From contig JAFUCM010000015.1 in NCBI GenBank assembly GCA_017459675.1, positions 1-45,475 on the forward strand: a stretch of DNA of 45,475 nt. The letters are read 5' to 3'. This document shows, one piece after another, positions 1-8,898 of the stretch. The notes beneath the pieces are model-generated. The model did no database searches. It saw nothing but the letters and a program-made list of their open reading frames with translations, and was not told where the DNA came from. Source of the DNA: Eubacterium sp. (GTDB lineage Bacteria; Bacillota; Clostridia; Lachnospirales; Lachnospiraceae). A program made the position numbers and the translations under genes. Positions within the stretch are counted from its first letter, which is position 1; each line of letters starts with the position of its first letter.

Positions 1-1
1 C

Positions 2-1378
2 CAGCATGAAGACTGGCTGTTCGTCGGGGTCTACGCCGATATTGTTTCCGGTACAAAGAAGGAGAAAAGGCCGCAGCTGCAGAGGCTCCTCGCTGACTGT
101 GCCGCAGGCCGGGTCAATCTGGTGCTGACAAAATCGGTATCCCGGTTTGCGAGGAACACCACAGACCTGCTTGAGATGGTGCGCAGCCTTACTGCAAAAG
201 GAACAGACATTTCCTTTGAACGCGAGAACATTGATACGCGCACCATGGATTCGGAATTCCTGCTGACGATCCTTGCATCGCTGGCGGAAGATGAGAGCCA
301 CAGTATCTCGGCAAATTGCCGCTGGGGTCTGCAGAAGCGTTTTGAAAACGGAACCTACCGGGCAGCCTCCGCACCATACGGATATGATCTTGTTGATGGG
401 AACTACGCTGTAAATGAAACGGAAGCGGAGATCGTGAAGGAAATCTTTACCCGGGCTCTTGACGGGGAGGTTTTGAGGCAGATTGCAGCCGACCTGAATA
501 AGCGCAGGATTCCTACCAAACGGGATGGCCAGATGTGGAAAGGAAGAATTGTTCATCCCGAGTGGACAGGTTACAGCATCAGCATGATTCTTAAAAACGT
601 TTCTTACACCGGTGATCAGATCCTGCAGAAGTGTTATACCGACCGGGATTTCCGGATGCGGAGGAATGACGGTCAGTTTCCACAGTATTATCTGGAAAAT
701 CACCATCCTGCGATCATCGACACAGAGACTTTTACGAGAGTCCGGGAAATGATGGAAGGCAACAGACCAAAGTCGCCACAGGTGGAGAAAGAGTATACGG
801 CACTTTCCGGAATGCTCACCTGCGGATGCTGCGGGGCGAATCTTACGAAAAGCAAAAACCGGGTCGGGAATGTGTTTTGGATTTGCAGCAGGCACAGAAA
901 AAAAGCCTCTTCCTGCAGCCTGCCGAGCATCCGGGAAGATGATTTCATTGAAGATTTCAAGAGGCTGATGGGGGATCTGAAGATCGATGACTCCTTGGTA
1001 CGGGAATACCGTGATTCACTGGCAGAGGGCTTCAGAGCTCATCCGAAGGTCAGCAGGATCGAAGACCGGATTGCAGAGATTGACCGGGAGATGGATAGCC
1101 GGAATAACATCCGCAGCCGGGTGCGCTCGGCAGATTTCCAGATAAGGCAGAATGAGCTGGCAGCAGAAAGGGATACGCTTCAGTCCGATCTGGATATGAT
1201 GAAAGACAACAGAATAGAAATGACAGAGGAACTGCTCTCGCTGATTCACAGCGCTGGCAGTTCTTTTGATTTTGACAATACATTTCAGAAGATCACAGAG
1301 ACTGTGACGATCCATGACCGCAGGGTCTTTACCGTCCGGTTCCTCTGCGGCCTTGAGGTTTACTACGATGGGAGGTAA
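2..1378 (+). CDS. Large serine recombinase (partial, N-terminus outside window)
   Basis: Site-specific DNA recombinase of the large serine (resolvase/invertase) family, expected to integrate or excise a mobile element. The reading frame is open from base 2, so the gene starts upstream; 458 residues are visible. The first residues (WLFVGVYADIVSGT) belong to the middle of the catalytic resolvase domain, so the catalytic serine segment lies outside the window. The resolvase domain continues through the SVSRFARN motif and an ARG/GLU-rich helix (ISFERENIDT). A recombinase domain follows (about residues 165-300 of the visible part), then a zinc-ribbon-like Cys cluster (CGCCG, CSRH) and a coiled-coil C-terminus. 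The stop lies 4 bases before the next gene's start codon, so the two recombinases are co-transcribed. Family assignment is firm; the actual att sites are not known. Confidence 0.93.
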   Translation, partial: QHEDWLFVGVYADIVSGTKKEKRPQLQRLLADCAAGRVNLVLTKSVSRFARNTTDLLEMVRSLTAKGTDISFERENIDTRTMDSEFLLTILASLAEDESHSISANCRWGLQKRFENGTYRAASAPYGYDLVDGNYAVNETEAEIVKEIFTRALDGEVLRQIAADLNKRRIPTKRDGQMWKGRIVHPEWTGYSISMILKNVSYTGDQILQKCYTDRDFRMRRNDGQFPQYYLENHHPAIIDTETFTRVREMMEGNRPKSPQVEKEYTALSGMLTCGCCGANLTKSKNRVGNVFWICSRHRKKASSCSLPSIREDDFIEDFKRLMGDLKIDDSLVREYRDSLAEGFRAHPKVSRIEDRIAEIDREMDSRNNIRSRVRSADFQIRQNELAAERDTLQSDLDMMKDNRIEMTEELLSLIHSAGSSFDFDNTFQKITETVTIHDRRVFTVRFLCGLEVYYDGR

Positions 1379-1382
1379 CAGC

Positions 1383-3071
1383 ATGACCACAAGAACAGTG
1401 AATGCCCCGAAGGTCAGAGTCCTGCGGGGAGAACGAGCGCCGGTGCAGCGGATGCATACACCTGCGCCGGAAGAGAAACGAAGCCGGATCAGGGTGGCGG
1501 CTTACTGCCGCGTGTCCACCGATCATGAGGATCAGGAGACTTCCTTTGAAGCACAGCAGACACACTTTTCCAACCTGATCAGTGGGAATCCAAACTGGGA
1601 GCTGGTCGGTATCTACGCCGATGAGGAATCCGGCACCCGGGCGCAGAAGCGCGAAAACTTCATGAGGATGATCGGCGACTGTGAGGCAGGCAAGATTGAC
1701 ATGGTGCTTTCCAAAAGTATCAGCCGGTGGGCCAGAAACACGCTGGATTCCCTGAAATACATCCGGAAGCTGAAAGCAATGGAGATCCCGATCTTTTTCA
1801 CCAAGGAAAACATTAACACGATGGACGCGGGCGGGGAGGTTCTGGTCACGATCCTCGCATCCATCGCGCAGCAGGAATCAGCCTCCATCAGTCAGAACGT
1901 ACAGATTGGTGTGCGGTATCACTACCAGGAAGGTAAGGTATGCTCCGGCGTCCACAGGCTCCTTGGATATAACCGGACACCGGAAGGTTCCCTTGTGATC
2001 GTGCCGGAAGAGGCGGAGATCGTGCAGCGGATCTTCCGGGATTACCTCGACGGTTATTCCCCGAAACATATCGCCCGGGTGCTGGCCGAAGAGGGTGTGG
2101 ACGGCAATAAGACCACTGTCGGCGGCACAGTATTTGAGCGCAACTGGAACGATCAGGGCATCACCTACATCCTGAAGAACGAAAAATATAGCGGAGACCT
2201 GCTCTTGCAGAAATATTATACGGTCGATTTCCTGACAAAGAAGGTCGCGCCGAATAACGGTCAGCTTCCTCAGTATTTTGTAGAAAACAGCCACGAGCCC
2301 GTGATCCCAAGAGAAGTATTCCAGCAGGTGCAGGCGGAGATGGCGAGGAGAAGAAAGTACTGGCAGGAATTCAAGTATTACCATAGTAATGTTCTTTCTT
2401 CCAAAGTGGTATGCGGAAACTGCGGGCTCCCTTACAGGCAGGTAAAAACGACATGGCGCTGCGATTCTAAGTTGAATAAAAGCAGGCATCCGGATGTTGA
2501 ATGCAGGAATGACTCCATTCGGGATGAGAGACTGCGCCAGATAATCGTGGACGCATTTAATGCGCTGCCGGAACGTCAGGAGGAATTGGTGCGGCTGGAA
2601 GAACGGCTCCGATGGGGCGGACTGGATAAGGCAGACGAAGTGCTGACCAGAATGGAATCAGCGATGGATTCACTGGGAGAGGAGATCCGGGAAGCACAGG
2701 AGGTCGGCGACACAGCAGCGGAAGAGGCTGCGCGAAAGCAGCTGGCAGAGGTCAAAGAAAAATGGGCAGCCGCATCAGAGCAGCGGGCAGTTTACGCTGA
2801 TAAGGCCCTTCATATCAGAGGGCTGCAGGATCGGATCAGGGCGATTACCGTGGGCAGCGAGGAGCGGCCCTACCGGGAAAGCCCAAATGGTAGGTGCGCA
2901 AAACCGGATCTTTTCTTCCGACTGACAAGACCAAATTACCCGGACGGCAAGGTAACGGAATGCACGGATGATGACATCCTCCGGTTTATCGATAAGGTGG
3001 AGATTGGCTGGGAGAAGGTCACGGTGACATTCAAAGCCGGGATCAGCGTGGAACTGCCAAGAGAGGTATAA
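1383..3071 (+). CDS. Large serine recombinase (second of tandem pair)
   Basis: Complete large serine recombinase of 562 residues. I place the start at the ATG at 1383 because GGAGGT at 1371-1376 sits 6 bases upstream; an earlier in-frame ATG (1314) overlaps the previous gene and has no ribosome site. The N-terminal catalytic domain shows the active-site strand AAYCRVSTD with Ser45. It continues with GIYADEESGT and LSKSISRWARN, followed by the recombinase domain (about 190-320), a zinc ribbon (CGNCG ... CDSK ... C, about 345-385) and a long charged coiled coil (about 400-490). It is paralogous to the upstream gene. Tandem recombinases of this kind are usually the last genes at one end of an integrative element, which fits the terminator at 3084 and the broken adhesin beyond it. 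Confidence 0.95.
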   Translation: MTTRTVNAPKVRVLRGERAPVQRMHTPAPEEKRSRIRVAAYCRVSTDHEDQETSFEAQQTHFSNLISGNPNWELVGIYADEESGTRAQKRENFMRMIGDCEAGKIDMVLSKSISRWARNTLDSLKYIRKLKAMEIPIFFTKENINTMDAGGEVLVTILASIAQQESASISQNVQIGVRYHYQEGKVCSGVHRLLGYNRTPEGSLVIVPEEAEIVQRIFRDYLDGYSPKHIARVLAEEGVDGNKTTVGGTVFERNWNDQGITYILKNEKYSGDLLLQKYYTVDFLTKKVAPNNGQLPQYFVENSHEPVIPREVFQQVQAEMARRRKYWQEFKYYHSNVLSSKVVCGNCGLPYRQVKTTWRCDSKLNKSRHPDVECRNDSIRDERLRQIIVDAFNALPERQEELVRLEERLRWGGLDKADEVLTRMESAMDSLGEEIREAQEVGDTAAEEAARKQLAEVKEKWAAASEQRAVYADKALHIRGLQDRIRAITVGSEERPYRESPNGRCAKPDLFFRLTRPNYPDGKVTECTDDDILRFIDKVEIGWEKVTVTFKAGISVELPREV

Positions 3072-3083
3072 GCAGGGCACAAG

Positions 3084-3133
3084 GCCCGCAGCATGGGGAA
3101 CTGGGATAACCAACCTGTGCTGCGGGCTTTTTT
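3084..3133 (+). terminator. Rho-independent terminator of recombinase pair
   Basis: A perfect 10-bp stem (GCCCGCAGCA at 3084-3093 with TGCTGCGGGC at 3118-3127) carries a 24-base loop and is followed by six T. It begins 12 bases after the recombinase stop codon, so it ends the mobile-element transcript and would block read-through into the truncated adhesin. Confidence 0.88.
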
Positions 3134-3312
3134 GTTGTATGGGGATCGTATCGCATAAATGGGGCGATAGACATCATGAAATGTATATCGTCCTCTTACC
3201 CCTGATAGAGCGACTTTTCTTGGCTAAAACGACGCGATAATCTTGGAGGAATCGCAAATAAACCGGGAGTTTCGTTGCCGCATGTAGGGGCTGTCCGTCT
3301 GCTGGGTGAGTG
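3134..3312. other. Probable mobile-element boundary (att region) next to truncated adhesin
   Basis: This stretch lies between the recombinase terminator and the first base where the adhesin resembles its downstream paralogue. Nucleotide similarity to the intact adhesin begins abruptly at GGTGGACTT (3313) and lines up with the same string at 10650. Upstream of that point the sequence differs, apart from one short CTGTCCGT match. The only in-frame start for the adhesin is a TTG at 3275; a stop at 3206-3208 closes the frame. I saw no promoter. The inference is that an element-chromosome junction lies somewhere in here; the exact crossover cannot be defined without the other end. Confidence 0.45.
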
Positions 3313-6300
3313 GGTGGACTTCCACTGGGAAGTGGATGGGAAGGAATATGATTTCAGCATCCCGGGAGGTGGCTTTGTAAGTTTTCGTCAGCTGGTTGAA
3401 GTGCTGGGGCTTGCGGACCGTGATACGCAGGACAATCAAAGCGAGATTTTGGAAAATACGGAAGACAAGACTGGCAAGGTAAATGCGGATACACCGGACG
3501 CAGAAAATATCGGCAACGAAAACGAAGCCAAAAAGCTCACTTTAGAAGACATTGTAGTCTCGGAAACCACGCAGCAGTTCGTGGAGGATGTGGTAAGCAT
3601 AAAATTCTCCACACCGGAGTTGCTGTTCGTGAGAAAAGCAGAAAACGACATAACGGTAGGGGCGATCAAGGATGGCCTCGGGTTAGAGTGCGAGTATAGT
3701 GCAGATCTGACGGAAGAGCAGATCGCGCAGATTAATGCGCAGACGGTGGAAACCGGGGACTGGGCACTGATCAGCAAAAAACCGTTTCTTACGGAAGAGG
3801 CGCTGACGGTCACCATGAAAAATGGAGAAGTGTTCACGATTCGGGTGACGGACGGACAGATTACCAAGCATTTCCTCAGCGCGAATGGGGATACCTATGA
3901 GATCACTGTAACATACGATGATTCAGCACAGATTCCGGATGATGCGGAATTGCGCGTGCGGGAGATCAATGATACCGAGAAGGAATTTGCTGAGAATGTT
4001 GAAGTAGTCAATCAGCAGCTAAAGGCTCGGAAAGAGACGGACGTCACTCATCCGGTACAGTTTGATATTTCTATCTTTTCTGGCGGCGTGGAAGTAGAAC
4101 CAAAAGAAGGAAGCGTAGTCAATGTTAAGGTAGAACTGATGTCGACTGTATTTGAGGATGCTGATGACCTGACAGAGACAGACGAATCTGAAGGTGAAAT
4201 CTGGTATAACGGTGAAAAACTTGAGGTTAGTGCAGGTGTTGAAGAGAGACAGGTTAGAATCGCACATATCACAGAAAATGGTACTGCAGAAATAATTGAA
4301 AATGTCAAAAAAACTGAGGATGAAAGTGATGCGATAGTGCTACAGTTTGCTACAGAATCGTTCTCGGATTATCTGTTTGATGGCAATAATGGAAATGGAC
4401 TTTATAATCTCCCTACTACAATTTACGTAGGAGATGAAATCTACATGTGGAATCAGGCGAATTATTGGGTCTCCAATATAGGATCAGTAGTAACAGAAAC
4501 CAAACATACCAATCAGGGTAGTTCTGATAATTTCAAAACTGTTACCGCGATTAGTACTGGCACATTTCGTATCTATAATAGATATAATCAAAACGAGTAT
4601 AGAGAAATTACTGTTTTACCTGCACGTACAGGGACAACACCGCCTGGTCAAATTGAGACAATTGATAATGCCACTATCGGCTTGACACTGAACTTGTTTG
4701 ACTATGATTTGGATAACTATCTGGACGATTATTTTAATGGATCCTCGCATTATGATGCCAAGTGCATTGCTGATTTTGCGAGCCATGGTATTAACTATGG
4801 AAATGCCCTCAAGTTTTGGGGAAGTGGCATCGGGAATAATTACGGAAGCCTAAATCAATATGTTGAACATGGCGTTACTAGTATAGTGAATAGTAGTCTG
4901 AATTCATCGGGATATCCGACATTGAGTAATAACAGTGGTGGCACGGGTAATAGAGATCTCTCCTATCTGTTCACACCGTCCGATGGAACTGATAAAAAAG
5001 CTTATACGAACGTAGACGGCCTTTTCAAAAAAGACGGTGATTATTATGTTTATGACAGTAATACAAACTATGCCTATTATGACACTAGCCAAGGCAATGA
5101 AGGGAGATTTGCTGTTTATAACAGTACATACAATCAGAAGAGTGGAAAAGAGACAGGATCTGTTTCAAACAAGGCAATCGGTTTCTTCCCATTCCACAAG
5201 TGGGACAGCGATTATGATCTGTATGTAAACTGGAATAAAAACCTAAACCACCACTTCGGCATGTCCATGAGTGTTGATTTCAGTTTGCCGAAGGATCCGA
5301 AGGCTGTTAAAGATTCTGCTGGAAATCCCATTGTTTTCGAATTCTCCGGTGATGACGACCTGTGGGTATTCATTGACGGAAAACTTGCGATGGACATCGG
5401 CGGCATCCATCAGCCGACATCAGGAACTATTAATTTCGCAGAAAAAAAAGTAACTGTAAATGGTCAGCAACAGAATTTTGATTTCTCAAAACTCTACGAT
5501 GGGAAAAAGCACACTCTGCAGGTCTTCTACATCGAACGAGGCGGCTGTGACTCCAACTGCAAGATCAAATTTAATATGACACAGTATGGAGATGTAGAGT
5601 TTGACAAGGTCGATGAGGATGATCAGAGTATACTGCTGTCCGGAGCAGTCTTTGGATTATACAAGGATGACAAATGTACACAGCCGTTGACGGAAGAACT
5701 CAAGGATGGAAGCAGGCGAGCCTTCATCGTTGAAACAGATGAGAATGGTCATGCAAAAATGGCGGATGTGCCTCTTGGTAATTACTACCTGAAGGAGATT
5801 CATGCACCGGACGGATATCCGGTCTCAATTGGAAATAGTACGGTCCGCGTACGTGTGTATCTGGATGCAGCTGGTAATGTCAAGACCTCCGTCGGCGGAC
5901 AGGAATCCGATGCGAAGATCACGAATAAAAAACCTGCAAATATCAATCTGGGACTGAAGAAAGAGTGGCAGGACGCAGACGGTCAGACAATTGCAGCCCC
6001 GAACGGAGTGAACGCCACATTTGAAATTAAGCGGAACCGTACCTACGAGACATATACCGAGCGTCCGGTTCAAGGCCATGGCGAAGAAGCTTCTCATCTG
6101 GTTGTAGGCTGGCTTCATAATAATGAACCGCATATTTATGAGGAGTTCGATCTGGTGGCCGGATCTCAGGCAACAGTATCCTGGAGCCTTGTGGATGGAT
6201 ATGAGGGAAAGATTGGATGTATCTTGGATGGACAAGAGCATACGAAATCATCTAACCCTAACAATATTTATTCGCATGGTTTCACCATGCCGGCTGCCGG

Positions 6301-8488
6301 GCAGACTGCAATTCTGTATATCATTGATGAATCGGACCATGGCAGTGCAATCAAGAACATCAATGTAGCCGGATCGCAGTTCTATGGAAACTCTGGCGGT
6401 GGTTTTATTCATGAATTCAAAACAGTAACTGAACCGGATCCGGATTTTTCATACACTGGCTCACATGTAACGGATAACAAAGTTACACTTCCAATTGAAG
6501 AGAGTACCTGGCAGTATACATTCAGCGAGCTTCCTGCGCTGGGATCGGGTACAGTCACTGTCGACGGAAAGCAGCAAAAGGTTACTTATAAGTACTCCTA
6601 CTATATCGAGGAAGTCAGCAGTACAGCGCCTGAGGGAACTGTCGTAATCTACAAAGATCTCAAAGGGAATGTTATCAATTCCCCGACAGATGCAGAGACA
6701 CATTCATCGGGAACAGAGACGGTCATTAACAAAGTTCCTTATGGATACCTGCAGATCAAGAAAGAAGTCACATACAATGGCAGCAGTGAGAATCTGACCG
6801 CAGCCCAGAAATCCAAACTGGCCGGCGAGTACAAATTCAAGATCTACAAAAAGGAACAATGTGCTGCTGAAGACGCAGTACAGGATCCGAATGCCGCAGC
6901 GGATGCAGCGGACAAGGATCTCATCGTGACGATCACGATCGGCACAGATGGTAAGGCAGTCGTAGGACCGAATACACCGGTCAAACTGCTGGTCGGAAAC
7001 TACTGGATCAAAGAGGTGGAATCCTCCAACCCGGCCATGTTCCCGGTGAATAATCCCATTGCTGTTACGGTGACCAAGGATCATACGAGCGACAAGCCGG
7101 TAATTAAGTCCCTTACCAACAACTACGATGAGAACAACGGACCGGACAAGATTGCCATCGACATCGAGAAAAAGTTCTCCGGGTTGGATAATGTATCCCA
7201 GGTTCCATCGGATTTCGAAGTCCAGTTGCAGTACAAAGTGAACGGCCAGACAAAGACAGTCACACTTAAAAACACAGAGCTGGCAACTGGAGAGAATGGA
7301 GAGAAGATTACCTGGACGCAAAGTATTGACGGATTCATCTGGCACTGGAGGGTGACTAATATTCCTTCGGAAGCGACAAACTTCAAGATTAAAGAAGTGA
7401 ATTATGACAAAGCCAAGGGGTATGACTGGAAAAGCGCAACCTTGAACGGCACGAACATTACATCGACAGTTAACGCTTGGCATGATCTTACCATCACGGC
7501 TCCGGCAGCGACGCTTGAAAACGTTACAAATGACAGAAGAACGTCTGATTCCGGACAGAATACCGTATTCTATCTTGATGATGATGACCTTCTTTTGACG
7601 AAACTCACGGCAAATCAGGGAACATTAGTGATCTCTAAGCATCCGTTGAATCTGGCGGAGAGAGATGCCGTCGTAAAAGGATGGCCGAGTCAGGGCGGAT
7701 TTAAAACACCGCCGCATTACTTCAGTATTGAAGAGCATCCCAATGGTTTCTCCTATGGAGACAAGACGATTACATTTGGTGAGAGAGACGGAAGAACAAT
7801 CGTCAAGTTTACGCAGAATGCATCTGCTCAGGAAGACGTCTTTGCCGTTTCCTACAGCAGTCAGGATGCCCGCAACAACGCCAATCTTGCGAATACGTAT
7901 GAGGAAGTTCCAATCACGATTGACATCATCAAGATTGATGAAAACGACAATACGAAGAAGCTTCCGGGTGCAATATTTACGCTCAGGCAGATCGCAGATA
8001 AAGCGCCAACGCCAGATGGGACACTAGAGACCCTGGCTGGAACAACGCCGACTGATTCGGTGCCTACGGACGATAAAGGAAAGACATCGTTTAGCAATCT
8101 CACTCATGGTTATTATGAAATATCTGAAAAAACATCACCTGACGGATATGTGTTACCGGGAGATGCAACGTTCTATTTCAAGATTGAAAAAGGTGCAGTA
8201 AAATGGCTTGTGAAAGGAACCAATAAGCCATCAGAATGGGCAGAGAAAGAAGGAAAGGAAGGCGGTGAGATAGTTGACTTTGAGCCGGCGCATGCAGCTG
8301 TAGAAGCCGATCCAGAAAACAATGTCGAAGCACAGAGTGCTTCCAATGCCACATTTACAGTGGAAAACGAACCTGGCGCTGCCCTCCCATCTACCGGCGG
8401 CTCCGGCACACGTATCTTTGTGATCCTCGGATCTCTCATGATTCTGTTCGCAGGAGCAGTGCTGCTGCGCAGAAGAAGAATCTTATGA
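3275..8488 (+). CDS. Giant LPXTG surface adhesin with fibro-slime domain, 5'-truncated
   Basis: Cell-wall adhesin of 1737 residues from a weak TTG start; no signal peptide, so it is probably silent unless joined to an upstream 5' end. From Val14 it follows the intact neighbour (8899) through a shared domain (VDFHWEVDG; YEITVTYD). Then come a low-GC middle, a fibro-slime domain (about 629-769; FSGDDDLWVFIDG), a SpaA-like domain (about 771-885, with EIHAPDGY), a Cna-B-like module (about 889-1120), two further prealbumin-like modules (about 1157-1480) and a final SpaA-like domain (about 1546-1650, with EISEKTSPDGYV). The lysines near domain starts and glutamates near their ends fit self-forming isopeptide bonds. 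The C-terminus has a full sorting signal: LPSTG at 1704, a hydrophobic segment, then RRRR. Either a pseudogene or a cassette waiting for recombination. Confidence 0.85.
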   Translation: MPHVGAVRLLGEWVDFHWEVDGKEYDFSIPGGGFVSFRQLVEVLGLADRDTQDNQSEILENTEDKTGKVNADTPDAENIGNENEAKKLTLEDIVVSETTQQFVEDVVSIKFSTPELLFVRKAENDITVGAIKDGLGLECEYSADLTEEQIAQINAQTVETGDWALISKKPFLTEEALTVTMKNGEVFTIRVTDGQITKHFLSANGDTYEITVTYDDSAQIPDDAELRVREINDTEKEFAENVEVVNQQLKARKETDVTHPVQFDISIFSGGVEVEPKEGSVVNVKVELMSTVFEDADDLTETDESEGEIWYNGEKLEVSAGVEERQVRIAHITENGTAEIIENVKKTEDESDAIVLQFATESFSDYLFDGNNGNGLYNLPTTIYVGDEIYMWNQANYWVSNIGSVVTETKHTNQGSSDNFKTVTAISTGTFRIYNRYNQNEYREITVLPARTGTTPPGQIETIDNATIGLTLNLFDYDLDNYLDDYFNGSSHYDAKCIADFASHGINYGNALKFWGSGIGNNYGSLNQYVEHGVTSIVNSSLNSSGYPTLSNNSGGTGNRDLSYLFTPSDGTDKKAYTNVDGLFKKDGDYYVYDSNTNYAYYDTSQGNEGRFAVYNSTYNQKSGKETGSVSNKAIGFFPFHKWDSDYDLYVNWNKNLNHHFGMSMSVDFSLPKDPKAVKDSAGNPIVFEFSGDDDLWVFIDGKLAMDIGGIHQPTSGTINFAEKKVTVNGQQQNFDFSKLYDGKKHTLQVFYIERGGCDSNCKIKFNMTQYGDVEFDKVDEDDQSILLSGAVFGLYKDDKCTQPLTEELKDGSRRAFIVETDENGHAKMADVPLGNYYLKEIHAPDGYPVSIGNSTVRVRVYLDAAGNVKTSVGGQESDAKITNKKPANINLGLKKEWQDADGQTIAAPNGVNATFEIKRNRTYETYTERPVQGHGEEASHLVVGWLHNNEPHIYEEFDLVAGSQATVSWSLVDGYEGKIGCILDGQEHTKSSNPNNIYSHGFTMPAAGQTAILYIIDESDHGSAIKNINVAGSQFYGNSGGGFIHEFKTVTEPDPDFSYTGSHVTDNKVTLPIEESTWQYTFSELPALGSGTVTVDGKQQKVTYKYSYYIEEVSSTAPEGTVVIYKDLKGNVINSPTDAETHSSGTETVINKVPYGYLQIKKEVTYNGSSENLTAAQKSKLAGEYKFKIYKKEQCAAEDAVQDPNAAADAADKDLIVTITIGTDGKAVVGPNTPVKLLVGNYWIKEVESSNPAMFPVNNPIAVTVTKDHTSDKPVIKSLTNNYDENNGPDKIAIDIEKKFSGLDNVSQVPSDFEVQLQYKVNGQTKTVTLKNTELATGENGEKITWTQSIDGFIWHWRVTNIPSEATNFKIKEVNYDKAKGYDWKSATLNGTNITSTVNAWHDLTITAPAATLENVTNDRRTSDSGQNTVFYLDDDDLLLTKLTANQGTLVISKHPLNLAERDAVVKGWPSQGGFKTPPHYFSIEEHPNGFSYGDKTITFGERDGRTIVKFTQNASAQEDVFAVSYSSQDARNNANLANTYEEVPITIDIIKIDENDNTKKLPGAIFTLRQIADKAPTPDGTLETLAGTTPTDSVPTDDKGKTSFSNLTHGYYEISEKTSPDGYVLPGDATFYFKIEKGAVKWLVKGTNKPSEWAEKEGKEGGEIVDFEPAHAAVEADPENNVEAQSASNATFTVENEPGAALPSTGGSGTRIFVILGSLMILFAGAVLLRRRRIL

Positions 8489-8663
8489 CAGGTATGAGAC
8501 TTGAGCAGGAAACGAATAGCCTGGAAACGCAAAGCATGGCAGCCCAAAGCCCTGTGAGCAAAATCACAGTAACGCAAATCCGCATAAAGCGGCAAATGTA
8601 GTTTATTGATATGTGACAGCAGCTTTGATTCTGCTGATCAACAAGTACCTGTAGATCTTCAAA

Positions 8664-8695
8664 AAAGACCGGCCTGAGCAATCAGGCCGGTCTTT
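8664..8695. terminator. Bidirectional terminator after truncated adhesin
   Basis: A perfect 14-bp stem (AAAGACCGGCCTGA at 8664-8677 with its complement at 8682-8695) has a 4-base loop, GCAA. An A-run sits before it and the stem itself ends in TTT, so it can act on either strand. Confidence 0.85.
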
Positions 8696-8750
8696 AACTG
8701 CCTGAAAATGTGCTTTTCTACATAAATTTAACTAAAATTAGCAGAACGTG

Positions 8751-8780
8751 TTGTGGCCATAATCAAAAAGGTGCTATAAT
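8751..8780 (+). promoter_or_regulatory. Promoter of giant adhesin (extended -10)
   Basis: TATAAT at 8775-8780 is preceded by TGC, an extended -10. A weak -35, TTGTGG, lies at 8751-8756 with an 18-base spacer. It drives the gene starting at 8899. Confidence 0.65.
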
Positions 8781-8898
8781 CGTGCATATATGTGAGAACC
8801 TGCAGAGCATAATAATTAAGCAGTACATAGCATGCGTGGATTTTCCAGTATTAATTATTAGATGAGGTTATATACACATTTACAGTATGAGGCGTACC

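Larger units (their letters stand above)
8489..8886. other. Intergenic region between the two giant adhesins
   Basis: No gene is visible in these 398 bases. They hold the bidirectional hairpin terminator at 8664-8695 and the extended -10 promoter at 8751-8780 for the next adhesin. The leader from the predicted transcription start (about 8787) to the start codon is about 110 bases; I saw no known riboswitch motif in it. Confidence 0.6.

Noticed and set aside
3291..3298. CTGTCCGT shared with the paralogous adhesin upstream of 3313 as an extended homology arm
   Set aside because: Eight bases at a different distance and in another frame from the paralogue; too short to distinguish from chance.
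6704..7483. A 259-codon reverse-strand frame inside the truncated adhesin
   Set aside because: No export signal, domain or ribosome site; opposite a clear adhesin frame.
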